Part shown: positions 1 through 7,285 of the stretch, piece after piece
Layout of the letters: the number at the start of each line of letters is the position of its first letter
Numbering within the stretch: the first letter of the stretch is position 1
NCBI GenBank assembly: GCA_023392995.1
Contig: JAEWMZ010000460.1
Location: forward strand, 1-22,494
Source of the DNA: Bacillota bacterium
GTDB taxonomy: Bacteria; Bacillota; Clostridia; Lachnospirales; Lachnospiraceae
Direction: 5' to 3'
Length of the DNA stretch: 22,494 bases
Notes under the pieces: generated by a model
What the model saw: only the letters and a program-made list of their open reading frames with translations
The model's database searches: none
Told to the model about the DNA's origin: nothing
Made by a program: the position numbers and the translations under genes

Positions 1-50
1 GTGTTTACTACCCAGCTATAAGTTAATTCGGTACGATCAGTTTGAGAAGA

Positions 51-87
51 GAAGTCGATTTCAATTTTGAAGTTGGCTTCTTTTTTT
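51..87 (+). terminator. Rho-independent terminator of an upstream gene
   Basis: Bases 51-63 and 68-80 form a near-perfect hairpin of about 13 pairs, including G-U pairs, with a four-base loop, followed by seven T (81-87). It must end a + strand transcript entering from outside the window. The first 26 bases could be the tail of that gene (frame 3 ends at TAA 24-26), but all three frames stop early, so the gene cannot be identified. Confidence 0.85.
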
Positions 88-118
88 ATGTTTTAAAGCT
101 TGAAGTTTTATATTTTGA

Positions 119-153
119 TTTGCGCAACAGTTTAAGTAATAATGTTGCGTGAA
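119..153. promoter_or_regulatory. Candidate distal operator pair (TTGCGCAA family)
   Basis: TTGCGCAA at 120-127 is a perfect palindrome with central CG, the layout typical of LacI-family operators. TGTTGCGTGA at 143-152 is a second, degenerate copy. Bases 122-129 and 143-150 also form an inverted repeat with 7 of 8 matching. The same word recurs at 265-289 just before the permease gene. Binding by the LacI-type protein encoded at 4208-5185 is inference. Confidence 0.5.
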
Positions 154-176
154 TTTAAATAAAGTTGTGCATTGTG

Positions 177-184
177 TATATAAT
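177..184 (+). promoter_or_regulatory. Possible -10 element for the first ABC operon
   Basis: A perfect TATAAT lies at 179-184, between the two candidate operator clusters. No convincing -35 hexamer lies 16-18 bp upstream, which would suit an activator-dependent or weak promoter. The region is AT-rich, so a chance match is possible. Confidence 0.35.
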
Positions 185-264
185 TACCATAAGAAGATTA
201 TAAAGTATACAGATTGCAATAAAAACGATCAAAAAGTATAATAAATTTATAAAAATTAACATAT

Positions 265-291
265 TTGAGCAACGAATAATGTTGCGCAATG
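265..291. promoter_or_regulatory. Candidate proximal operator pair (TTGCGCAA family)
   Basis: TTGAGCAAC (265-273) and GTTGCGCAA (281-289) face each other across seven bases, and the right copy contains the perfect palindrome TTGCGCAA (282-289). The 12-mer AATAATGTTGCG occurs both here (275-286) and at 138-149. The site ends about ten bases before the ribosome site of the permease gene, so bound repressor could block transcription elongation or lie just downstream of the promoter. The binding protein is inferred, not shown. Confidence 0.55.
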
Positions 292-308
292 AAAGAGAAA
301 GGGGAACT

Positions 309-1244
309 ATGAATGCGAAAAAAAGTGGGTGGAGAGGCTTTTTGACAAAACTCTACAAATACAGGGTATTTCTACTCATGCTTACTCCGGCAGTGATTTA
401 TACTCTGATTTTTGCTTACTATCCAATGACGGGAATTGTAATGGCATTTAAGAAATACAACTATGCAGGCGGGATTTGGGGAAGCCCTTGGAACGGTCTT
501 GAGAATTTTAAATTCTTCTTCCTTTCAGGGCAAGCTGGGATGGTAACTAGAAATACAGTATTGTATAACGTTTTATTTATTGCAGTCAATACAGCGGCAC
601 AGATTGCTGCGGCAATCCTTCTTACAGAGATCCATAATAGACACTACCGTAAGATTACGCAGTCGGTCATGTTTTTACCGTACTTTATTTCGTGGGTTAT
701 CGTAGGTGTTATGGCCTTTAACATTTTTAGCTCAGATTATGGCTTTATAAACCGCATTATTACCTACTTTGGCGGAGAAAAGATTTCCTTCTATACAACA
801 CCACAGACCTGGCCCTACATTCTTTTGTTCTTTAGTGTATGGAAAGGAATCGGATATGGATCTGTGATGTATTTAGCAGCAATTATGGGAATCGATACTT
901 CCGTATATGAAGCAGCAAAAATTGACGGAGCAAATGTTTTTCAGAGAATTTTTAAAGTAACCATTCCAATGATTATGCCAACCACAGTGATTCTGTTCTT
1001 ATTAGCGGTAGGGGGAATATTTAAAGGTAACTTTGATATGTTCTACAACCTGGTTGGAACCAATGGGTTGCTTTATAACTATACAGACGTAATTGATACT
1101 CTAACTTTCCGTGCCTTGACCAGCAGTAATGACTTTGGCATGTCAGCAGCAATCGGCCTGTACCAGTCAGTCCTCTGCTTTATTACAATTTTGGTGGTCA
1201 ATAAGCTAGTCAGCTTATACGATAAAGACTATACATTATTTTAG
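309..1244 (+). CDS. ABC sugar transporter permease, LplB/YtcP type
   Basis: Inner-membrane subunit of a carbohydrate uptake ABC transporter (MalF-like position, LplB-type family), 311 residues. The protein has a cytoplasmic N-terminus, then about six hydrophobic segments, with the first at VFLLMLTPAVIYTLIFAYY. The EAA loop that contacts the ATPase reads YEAAKIDGANVFQRIFKVTI before the last membrane segments. The start is set at ATG 309 because AAAGGGG lies six bases upstream. An in-frame ATG at 279 falls inside a candidate operator and has no ribosome site. The gene is first in the operon, 11 bp before the partner permease. Substrate is inferred as galacto-oligosaccharide from the adjoining GH53/GH42 genes. 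No ATPase gene is nearby. Confidence 0.92.
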   Translation: MNAKKSGWRGFLTKLYKYRVFLLMLTPAVIYTLIFAYYPMTGIVMAFKKYNYAGGIWGSPWNGLENFKFFFLSGQAGMVTRNTVLYNVLFIAVNTAAQIAAAILLTEIHNRHYRKITQSVMFLPYFISWVIVGVMAFNIFSSDYGFINRIITYFGGEKISFYTTPQTWPYILLFFSVWKGIGYGSVMYLAAIMGIDTSVYEAAKIDGANVFQRIFKVTIPMIMPTTVILFLLAVGGIFKGNFDMFYNLVGTNGLLYNYTDVIDTLTFRALTSSNDFGMSAAIGLYQSVLCFITILVVNKLVSLYDKDYTLF

Positions 1245-1255
1245 GAGGTAAAAAA

Positions 1256-2176
1256 GTGGCAGCTTCTAAGCACTCTAACAAAATAAAAACAGGTACAGAC
1301 GTCGCTATCTTAAACACGATTGCATACGGATTTTTAGGACTGATCGCATTGATGTGCTTGATTCCCTTTATCATGATAATATCTGGCTCTTTTTCCTCCG
1401 AAGAAGCAATTATTCAAAATGGTTTTAGCATGCTTCCTCAGGATTTTTCCTTAGAAGCATACAAGACGGTATTCAAAGATCCGTTGGTGGTATATAGAGC
1501 CTATGCAACAACAATTGTGTTAACAATTCTGGGTACCGTGATTGGCCTTTTGTTTCAGACAATGACAGCCTATGTTTTATCCAGAAAGGATTTTGAGTGG
1601 AGGGGTAAATTTTCATTTTTCTTCTACTTTACCACCTTGTTTTCCGGTGGACTTGTTCCGTATTACATATTGATTACGCAGAATTTGCATCTGCGTGACA
1701 GTTACCTTGCGCTGCTGCTGCCAATGATTTTCAGTGTTTATAATCTTCTGATCATGAAAAGCTATATTCTTGGGATTCCGGATTCCCTGATTGAAGCAGC
1801 AAAGATTGACGGCTGTGGAGAGGTTCGCACATTATTCAAGGTGGTTTTCCCTTTGATCAAGCCAGCTCTAGCCACCGTTGGACTTTTCATTGCACTTGCA
1901 TACTGGAATGACTGGTACAATGCGATGCTTTACATAAAGAGCGAGGAGAAGTTTCCATTACAGTATTTCCTGTATCAGAAGATAAATAATATCGAGGCAT
2001 ATAAGAAGCTGCTGAATAATGCCGCCGCCAGCAGCGTAGCCAGCGCGGTAACACTTCCAACCCAAACCTTGAAGATGGCGCTTACTATCGTTGTAACAGG
2101 ACCGATTATTTTAGCATATCCAATTGTTCAAAAATATTTTGTTCAGGGTATTACAATTGGATCAGTAAAGGGCTAA
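1256..2176 (+). CDS. ABC sugar transporter permease, YtcP/MalG type
   Basis: Second permease subunit, 306 residues, forming the channel with the product of the preceding gene. It starts with GTG at 1256, supported by TTAGGAGG seven bases upstream. The EAA loop IEAAKIDGCGEVRTLFKV is clear, and the C-terminus KYFVQGITIGSVKG is the characteristic ending of this permease family; the second permease at 16792-17673 ends almost identically. Hydrophobic segments begin around residue 25. It is co-transcribed with the upstream permease (11-bp gap). The binding protein follows 100 bp later, behind a stem-loop. Confidence 0.92.
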   Translation: MAASKHSNKIKTGTDVAILNTIAYGFLGLIALMCLIPFIMIISGSFSSEEAIIQNGFSMLPQDFSLEAYKTVFKDPLVVYRAYATTIVLTILGTVIGLLFQTMTAYVLSRKDFEWRGKFSFFFYFTTLFSGGLVPYYILITQNLHLRDSYLALLLPMIFSVYNLLIMKSYILGIPDSLIEAAKIDGCGEVRTLFKVVFPLIKPALATVGLFIALAYWNDWYNAMLYIKSEEKFPLQYFLYQKINNIEAYKKLLNNAAASSVASAVTLPTQTLKMALTIVVTGPIILAYPIVQKYFVQGITIGSVKG

Positions 2177-2201
2177 GCCCGTACAAATTCATGCATTAGG
2201 G

Positions 2202-2265
2202 AGGCATCCCAATGAATAGATTTCATTTTAATAATGCAGTTTTACAATCTATTTTTATAAATTAA
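2202..2265 (+). promoter_or_regulatory. Stem-loop and possible 17-codon leader before the binding-protein gene
   Basis: Bases 2215-2222 (AATAGATT) pair perfectly with 2246-2253 (AATCTATT). A short reading frame (ATG 2212, TAA 2263-2265, 17 codons) has a GGGAGG site upstream, and its stop overlaps the AAAGGAGG of the next gene. Stem-loops in front of binding-protein genes in other ABC operons raise expression of that subunit by stabilising the downstream mRNA. Translation of the leader is uncertain. Confidence 0.35.
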
Positions 2266-2276
2266 AGGAGGATCTT

Positions 2277-3875
2277 ATGGGAGAAAGAATGAAAAGAATC
2301 GTATCAGTTTTACTGATCGCTGCTATGGCATTCATGATGCTTGCAGGATGTAATTCCACAAAAACTACAGTAAATTCAGATGCCACAAGTAAAACAGACA
2401 GTCAGGAAAGTGCAGATACTTCTGCAAGCGGCGATACAGCGGCGGCTGACACCTCGGAGCATCTTGATTTAACTATGTATCTGCTTGGAGAGAGAACACC
2501 TGATTTTGATGAAGTGTATGGAAAAATTAATGAAATTTTAGAGAAAAAATTAAACTGCTCCTTGAATGTTGAATTCTTGTCCTGGGGAGATCATGGGACA
2601 AAGTATTCCCTGCTTTTTTCCTCGCAGGAGGATTTTGATTTAATCTTTACTGCATCAAGCTGGGGTCATTACGAACAGACAGTTGCATTAGGAGGCTTCG
2701 CTCCGCTGTCAGAAGAATTTATACAGACCTATGCACCAGACATCTGGAAGGTTGTACCTGCAATGGCTTGGAGTCAGGCAAAAATAGATGGACAGATCTA
2801 CATGGTTCCAAACTACTCAAACGAATTTGGACAGGATGTTATGGCTATTCGCGGTGATCTAATGAAGAAGTATGGTTTTGATAATATTACAAGCTGGGAT
2901 GAGTTAATCAAATTTTACAAAGCTTGCGCTGCGGATGGTATGTACGCAAGCCAGGGCGGTCCCTGGTTCCAGTATTTCCAGTCAAAGGGGTATACAATCA
3001 CAGGCGGAGCACCCCATGGTGGAGAGCTTGTTCTTTATAACACGCAAAACCCGGAAAATCTAGAGTTCACCTACACAACAAAGTGGGATGGGTTCCGGGA
3101 TTACTGCATCCAGATGAAGGAGCTTGCGGATGCGGGAGCCTGGTCAAGTGATGTGTTAAATTCAAAGAGTGAAAGACAGGAAGGGCTGCTTACCGGAAGA
3201 ACAGCAGGCATGATCTGGAATCTGGGCAGCTGTATGACTTATGCAAAGCAGGCGAATGCGGAAAATCCGGATTGGAATGTTACAATCGTTGATCCAATCG
3301 CTTCACAGCCTAAAAAAGTGAACGCTTATATTAACAATGGTGTTGCGATTAATGCAAACAGTAAGCACAAAGAAAGAGCTATGATGGTATTAAATGAGTT
3401 CTATACCAACCAGGAGGTCTATGATCTTGCAATGCTTGGAATTGAAGGCAAGCATTGGGAAGCAGTAGGTGATAAGCAGTATAAGATCATCGATGAAAGT
3501 GGCTATGGGGTCAGCAATAACTGTAACTGGGGCTGGAACAATGCGGATATCCAAAGAAAAGAATATATTGAAAACAGAACACCGTTGCATGACACCTATG
3601 ATGCGTTAGAGGAAGCATTTAAAAACAATATAAAGAAAGATCACGTATATGATGGCTTTAATTTTGATTCAACATCTGTAAGCACGCAGTTTGCAGCAGT
3701 AGAAGCAGCGCTTGGTACTTACTATGATCCCTTGGTGAACGGACTGGTAACGGATGTGGATAAAACAATTAATGAAATGAATGCAGCTTTGGATAGTGCT
3801 GGAGTTCAAGCGGTACTAGATGAAATAAACCGTCAGGCAGCCGAATATGTTGCTGGAAAACAGGCGAATGAATGA
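2277..3875 (+). CDS. ABC extracellular sugar-binding lipoprotein, DUF3502 type
   Basis: Membrane-anchored binding protein of 532 residues, well above the ~420 usual for sugar-binding proteins but normal for the LipO/YtcQ group that partners LplB/YtcP permeases. The signal peptide MGERMKRIVSVLLIAAMAF runs into lipobox LAGC, with Cys25 as the lipidation site. A Ser/Thr/Asp-rich linker (about 26-60) follows. The C-terminal ~65 residues, starting at FNFDSTSVS and including YYDPLVNGLV and a final LDEINRQAAEYV, match the DUF3502-like tail of this group. The start at ATG 2277 has AAAGGAGG five bases upstream; ATG 2289 is too far from it. It would capture galacto-oligosaccharides outside the cell and deliver them to the two permeases upstream. 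Confidence 0.9.
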   Translation: MGERMKRIVSVLLIAAMAFMMLAGCNSTKTTVNSDATSKTDSQESADTSASGDTAAADTSEHLDLTMYLLGERTPDFDEVYGKINEILEKKLNCSLNVEFLSWGDHGTKYSLLFSSQEDFDLIFTASSWGHYEQTVALGGFAPLSEEFIQTYAPDIWKVVPAMAWSQAKIDGQIYMVPNYSNEFGQDVMAIRGDLMKKYGFDNITSWDELIKFYKACAADGMYASQGGPWFQYFQSKGYTITGGAPHGGELVLYNTQNPENLEFTYTTKWDGFRDYCIQMKELADAGAWSSDVLNSKSERQEGLLTGRTAGMIWNLGSCMTYAKQANAENPDWNVTIVDPIASQPKKVNAYINNGVAINANSKHKERAMMVLNEFYTNQEVYDLAMLGIEGKHWEAVGDKQYKIIDESGYGVSNNCNWGWNNADIQRKEYIENRTPLHDTYDALEEAFKNNIKKDHVYDGFNFDSTSVSTQFAAVEAALGTYYDPLVNGLVTDVDKTINEMNAALDSAGVQAVLDEINRQAAEYVAGKQANE

Positions 3876-4102
3876 TTTATCTTTTTTAGTGAGAGGTACA
3901 AAAGAAACAACTGTATAGATGCAAAATGTAAAAGGTAAGTTAGAGTATGCTTAAAACAATAGCTGCACTGCCTCTAAGGTTCCACTTTGTGCACACTTAT
4001 GTTGGGACTCCGGGATTGAAAGAACCAATACACCCCCAAAGTCGTTAATCAACCCCGAAGGTGAGACCGTTGGCGCAAGCAGTTTTAAGGCAGACCCTGG
4101 CG

Positions 4103-4138
4103 GAAGGGCTACTATAGAAATTGTAGCAGCCCTTCTTT
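4103..4138 (+). terminator. Stem-loop with short T run, probable terminator of the ABC operon
   Basis: GAAGGGCT (4103-4110) pairs perfectly with AGCCCTTC (4128-4135). After one mismatch the stem continues with CTA/TAG. Only three T follow, so termination is probably partial and some transcripts may continue into the regulator gene. Confidence 0.55.
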
Positions 4139-4140
4139 AA

Positions 4141-4185
4141 TCCTTAGGTGCGGATTGAAATAAGCGTTCAGTTTGGACCTAAGGA
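4141..4185. promoter_or_regulatory. 9-bp inverted repeat just before the LacI-type gene
   Basis: TCCTTAGGT (4141-4149) and ACCTAAGGA (4177-4185) are exact inverted copies separated by 27 bases, ending about ten bases before the ribosome site of the regulator. It could be a leader hairpin or a regulatory site for autoregulation; nothing in the sequence decides between these. Confidence 0.4.
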
Positions 4186-4207
4186 CTAAAAGGTAGGAGG
4201 AGCAGGA

Positions 4208-5185
4208 ATGACGTTAGATGAGATCGCACGTGAACTAGGTGTTTCAAAAAGTACCGTTTCCAGAGCACTCTCCGGAAAAGGAAGAATCGGGAAGGATACC
4301 GTGGAGCTGGTGCAAAATTTTGTAAGGAATATAGATCATGTGGAAGAAGAGAAAGAAATATCAAAAAACAGCACCCATAATATTGGTGTCGTACTTCCGG
4401 CAGATATCTATGATGGCGGTGGAGCCTATTTCCAGAACTGTTTGCTTGGAATCTGCGAAGCAGCCTCCATGTTCGAATATAATGTTTTGCTTACAACGAG
4501 AAGGCAGAATGATATTTATGAACTGCGCTTACTTGTGGAAAATAAAAGGGTGGATGGAATTATTCTGACTAGAAGCCTTGAAGATGACAAGGCACTCCAG
4601 TATTTGACCGAGATGCATTTTCCGGCTGCGATCACCGGAAGCTGTCAATATGAGAACGTAATTCAAGTCGATACGAATAATGAAGAAGCAGCTGAAAAAA
4701 TGACCTCCATGCTGATCGGAAGGGGATTTCGAAAGTTTGCGCTGCTAGTAAAGGATATGAGCTTTATCGTAGACAAAAAGCGGTATGACGGATTTTGCAA
4801 AGCACTTTTAAAAAATGGTCTTCCGAGGCAGAATCAACTGCTATACAATGGCTCGGTAAAAATGGAATTTTTGGATTCCATCATAGACAATCTCATTACA
4901 CAAAAAATTGAATGTGTCATCTGCGGGGATGATGAGGTCTGTACCATGATTATGTCAAGACTTCAAGCAGAAGGGTATCGTATTCCGATGGATATCGCGG
5001 TAGCCTCCCTTTACAACAGCCCGAACTTAGAATGTTATTCCCCCGCAGTCACCTCGGTGAATGTTGCAGCGAGCCAGATGGGCAATGTGGCAGGGAAGCA
5101 ATTGATCCAATGTCTGTTGGGAAGAACCTATGAAACCAGGACAGTGGTGGATTACGATATATTATTTAGAAAATCAACAAATTGA
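4208..5185 (+). CDS. LacI-family transcriptional regulator
   Basis: DNA-binding repressor or activator of 325 residues, placed between transporter and enzyme genes and so the likely local galactan regulator. The N-terminal helix-turn-helix is canonical: TLDEIARELGVSKSTVSRAL, residues 2-21. The ligand domain begins near residue 58 (HNIGVVLPADIYDGG) and ends with the usual family tail (AVTSVNVAASQMGNVAGKQL). Odd feature: the hinge between the two domains lacks the canonical Y-x-P-N-x-x-A-x-x-L motif and instead reads RNIDHVEEEKEISKNSTHN, which is highly charged. In LacI-family proteins the hinge helix contacts the centre of the operator, so its DNA recognition may differ from textbook members. 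Start supported by AGGAGG upstream of ATG 4208. Candidate targets are the TTGCGCAA sites at 119-291. Confidence 0.92.
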   Translation: MTLDEIARELGVSKSTVSRALSGKGRIGKDTVELVQNFVRNIDHVEEEKEISKNSTHNIGVVLPADIYDGGGAYFQNCLLGICEAASMFEYNVLLTTRRQNDIYELRLLVENKRVDGIILTRSLEDDKALQYLTEMHFPAAITGSCQYENVIQVDTNNEEAAEKMTSMLIGRGFRKFALLVKDMSFIVDKKRYDGFCKALLKNGLPRQNQLLYNGSVKMEFLDSIIDNLITQKIECVICGDDEVCTMIMSRLQAEGYRIPMDIAVASLYNSPNLECYSPAVTSVNVAASQMGNVAGKQLIQCLLGRTYETRTVVDYDILFRKSTN

Positions 5186-5229
5186 AGCGGATAAATTATC
5201 AAGGTTCGTGAATCGGTACAATGGTTTAG

Positions 5230-5403
5230 ACTAGATTCAATTAGGTAAGTGCGAAACTCATTAACTGAAGATATTGTATACACAGCAGCTACTGTTTCGA
5301 AGCGGAAGCTAAGCCCGAAGGAGCGTTGGAGTGAAGAAATAGTAGCTGCTGTGTATGCAATTACAAAAACTATATTGTTTCGCAATTGCCGAACTAGATT
5401 CAA
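5230..5403. repeat. MITE-like inverted-repeat element flanked by an 11-bp direct repeat
   Basis: ACTAGATTCAA occurs at 5230-5240 and again at 5393-5403. Between them lies a nested inverted repeat: GGTAA/TTGCC (5244-5248 with 5386-5390, one G-U), TGCGAAAC/GTTTCGCA (5250-5257 with 5377-5384, exact), a symmetric 15-nt internal loop on each side, then a 21-bp stem (5273-5293 with 5341-5361, one G-U) closed by a 47-nt loop. No coding capacity. Inverted repeat plus flanking direct repeat is the layout of a miniature transposable element with target duplication. It could instead be a structured leader RNA or attenuator for the galactanase gene that starts 25 bp later. Confidence 0.6.
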
Positions 5404-5427
5404 AGGAAGAAGGGAGAAGGAAGATTG

Positions 5428-7134
5428 ATGCAGGAGTTTCAAAAAGGAATGGATATTTCATTTCTTCCGGAGTTGGAAGATAAGGGGATGAAAATTAAGG
5501 ATTTCGATGGGAAGGAAATAGATGGCTTTGAGCTTGCAAAAAAATACGGAGTGAATGCAATTCGCCTCAGACTCTGGAATAATCCGGAGAACATGGAGGA
5601 GTCAAAGGGGTACTGTAATCTGGCAGATACCATTGTGATGGCAAAAAGAAGTAAGGCACATCAGATGAGCTTTATGCTGAACTTTCATTATTCGGATTTC
5701 TGGGCGGATCCGGGAAAACAAAAAAAGCCAAAGGCTTGGGAAAACTTAGACTATACCGGGCTAAAAGAAGCAGTATTTAACTATACAAGAGATACCCTGC
5801 TGACCTTAAAGCAAGAGGGAGTTCTCCCAGATATTGTGCAAATTGGAAATGAAATTCGAAGCGGTCTGCTTTTTCCAGACGGAGAGCTTCCGGATTACAG
5901 GGGAATGGTTGGACTGATTAATGCTGGAATTCAGGGCGCAAGGGCTGTGGCAGCTTCCGATACCATGAAAGTTATGATCCATTTGGATCAAGGGGGACGT
6001 TATTTTTATATCAAAGAGTGGTTTGACAAAGCTTATGAGGCAGGGTTAGAGGATTTTGACCTGATGGGATTGTCTTACTATCCGTTTTGGCATGGAACCT
6101 TCACCGATTTAAAAGAGACCTTAAATAAGGTGGCGGTGGAGTATCAAAAACCGATCATGATTGTTGAGACAGCACATGCCTGGAGAAAAAGTAAGCATGG
6201 ATTTATTGATGAAAGCCAGGAAAGGATTGCCGGAGTTCCGGCTACACCGGAGGGACAAAAAAAGGTTTTGGATTTAGTAATGAACATAACAGCGTCCCTT
6301 CCGGATCAAAAGGGATGCGGCGTATACTACTGGGAACCACTTTGTGTTCCGCAGCCGGGAGAAGGCGGATGGTCTGAGAATATGGGACTTCTTGATGAGA
6401 ACGGGCAGGTTATGGAAGGAATCCATGCATTTGAGTTTAGCAGAGAGAAGCTTCGCGGCAAGGAGCCAGCGAAAGTGTACGAACCACCAATTCTTCAATT
6501 GGTGGAAGGCAGCCGTCCTATGCTGCCAGAACAGTTGTCCGTGCTGTATTACGATGGTAACTTGGAAAAAAGACCGGTGATCTGGCAGAAAGATTTGCCG
6601 CAATGGGTGGAAGGAACCTATTCCCTTCAGGGAAAGATCGAGGGTGTGAAAGAAGCGGTTCAATGTGTAATTCAGGTTTTCAAAGAGAATCCATTAAGAA
6701 AGAACCTGCTTTTCGATCCGAACTGGGATAACGGACTGACCGAGTGGGAGCTGGAGAAATCAGAAGAACAGGTTGTAGCACAGCTTTTTCCAGAATTTAT
6801 TGATCCTTTTCCGGCACCGCCGTTGAATGCGATTCGGGTGGAGTCTCCAAAGAATTTTACCTTTTGTGTCAGTCAGCAGGTGGAGATTACAAAGGAAGAT
6901 TTTTATACTCTGCAGGTGGAGTATAAAGGAACTGATACTACGAATGTTGATATCCGTTTATTTATCGAAACCGGGGGAGAGAACTTTGAGACGATGATAC
7001 ATCCAACGGAACATGAATGGGGAATCTATGAGGTGAAACAGGTATTATGTAAACCCGGAAGAATAACGATTGGAATAAAAATGGTATCACCCCCGGTCTA
7101 TGGGCTGATGCGAAGATTTCAACTTTTTTCCTAG
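5428..7134 (+). CDS. Leaderless GH53 endo-beta-1,4-galactanase with Ig-like and C-terminal beta-sandwich domains
   Basis: Predicted endo-galactanase of 568 residues cleaving beta-1,4-galactan or its oligosaccharides. The GH53 domain spans about 1-345, with acid/base Glu142 in VQIGNEI, nucleophile Glu247 in MIVETAHAW, and the family motif FHYSDFWADP. Residues ~355-418 look like a bacterial Ig-like (Big_4 type) domain, ending in the GTYSLQGKI strand pattern. Residues ~425-568 begin LLFDPNWDNGLTEWEL, typical of a carbohydrate-binding beta-sandwich; CBM61 is the galactan-binding module known to accompany GH53. The protein lacks a signal peptide: ATG 5428 has AAGG seven bases upstream, and an in-frame TAG at 5395-5397 rules out a hidden leader. 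So it is probably cytoplasmic, unusual given its accessory domains. It lacks the GYGGG loop of the other two GH53 copies and belongs to a different subgroup. Confidence 0.88.
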   Translation: MQEFQKGMDISFLPELEDKGMKIKDFDGKEIDGFELAKKYGVNAIRLRLWNNPENMEESKGYCNLADTIVMAKRSKAHQMSFMLNFHYSDFWADPGKQKKPKAWENLDYTGLKEAVFNYTRDTLLTLKQEGVLPDIVQIGNEIRSGLLFPDGELPDYRGMVGLINAGIQGARAVAASDTMKVMIHLDQGGRYFYIKEWFDKAYEAGLEDFDLMGLSYYPFWHGTFTDLKETLNKVAVEYQKPIMIVETAHAWRKSKHGFIDESQERIAGVPATPEGQKKVLDLVMNITASLPDQKGCGVYYWEPLCVPQPGEGGWSENMGLLDENGQVMEGIHAFEFSREKLRGKEPAKVYEPPILQLVEGSRPMLPEQLSVLYYDGNLEKRPVIWQKDLPQWVEGTYSLQGKIEGVKEAVQCVIQVFKENPLRKNLLFDPNWDNGLTEWELEKSEEQVVAQLFPEFIDPFPAPPLNAIRVESPKNFTFCVSQQVEITKEDFYTLQVEYKGTDTTNVDIRLFIETGGENFETMIHPTEHEWGIYEVKQVLCKPGRITIGIKMVSPPVYGLMRRFQLFS

Positions 7135-7285
7135 CTAATAATCTGCAAGAGAAGCACTACAAACCCAAAATCGAGCTTTGTCTGCCAAGTGGAGCATTCA
7201 GCCTGGCACAAGCAATCTTCAGACGCGCCTTTGCGTCATTGGTTTACGGTTTTGGCACAGAATAAAATAAAAATGGAGTAATCAT
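7135..7285 (+). other. Structured gap between galactanase and beta-galactosidase genes
   Basis: Contains short stem-loops, for example GACGC/GCGTC (a perfect five-base stem around a GCCTTT loop, near 7219-7234) and TGCCA/TGGCA. An outer CCAAAA...TTTTGG pair could enclose them. No T run follows, so these do not look like terminators; the two flanking genes are probably co-transcribed. Confidence 0.35.

Larger units (their letters stand above)
3876..4207 (+). other. 332-bp gap before the LacI-type gene
   Basis: No convincing gene. The right half holds two stem-loops listed separately (4103-4138 and 4141-4185). A CCCGAAGG word (4053-4060) followed by CGTTGG (4068-4073) recurs in the loop of the element at 5294-5340. 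A GGCGCAA word near 4073-4079 weakly recalls the TTGCGCAA sites. No clear -35/-10 pair was found, although the gap is long enough for the regulator gene to have its own promoter. Confidence 0.5.

Noticed and set aside
279..308. ATG at 279 as the start of the first permease
   Set aside because: It lies within a candidate operator and has no ribosome site; ATG 309 has AAAGGGG at the right distance.
3978..4042. Pseudoknot-like pairing GGTTC/GAACC with interleaved ACTTTG/CAAAGT
   Set aside because: Stems of five and six bases over 65 bases are expected by chance, and no riboswitch class I know fits; only covariation could rescue it.
6274..6663. 129-codon minus-strand frame inside the first GH53 gene
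   Set aside because: It lies wholly within a well-supported gene with clear domains and has no promoter, ribosome site or recognisable protein features of its own.
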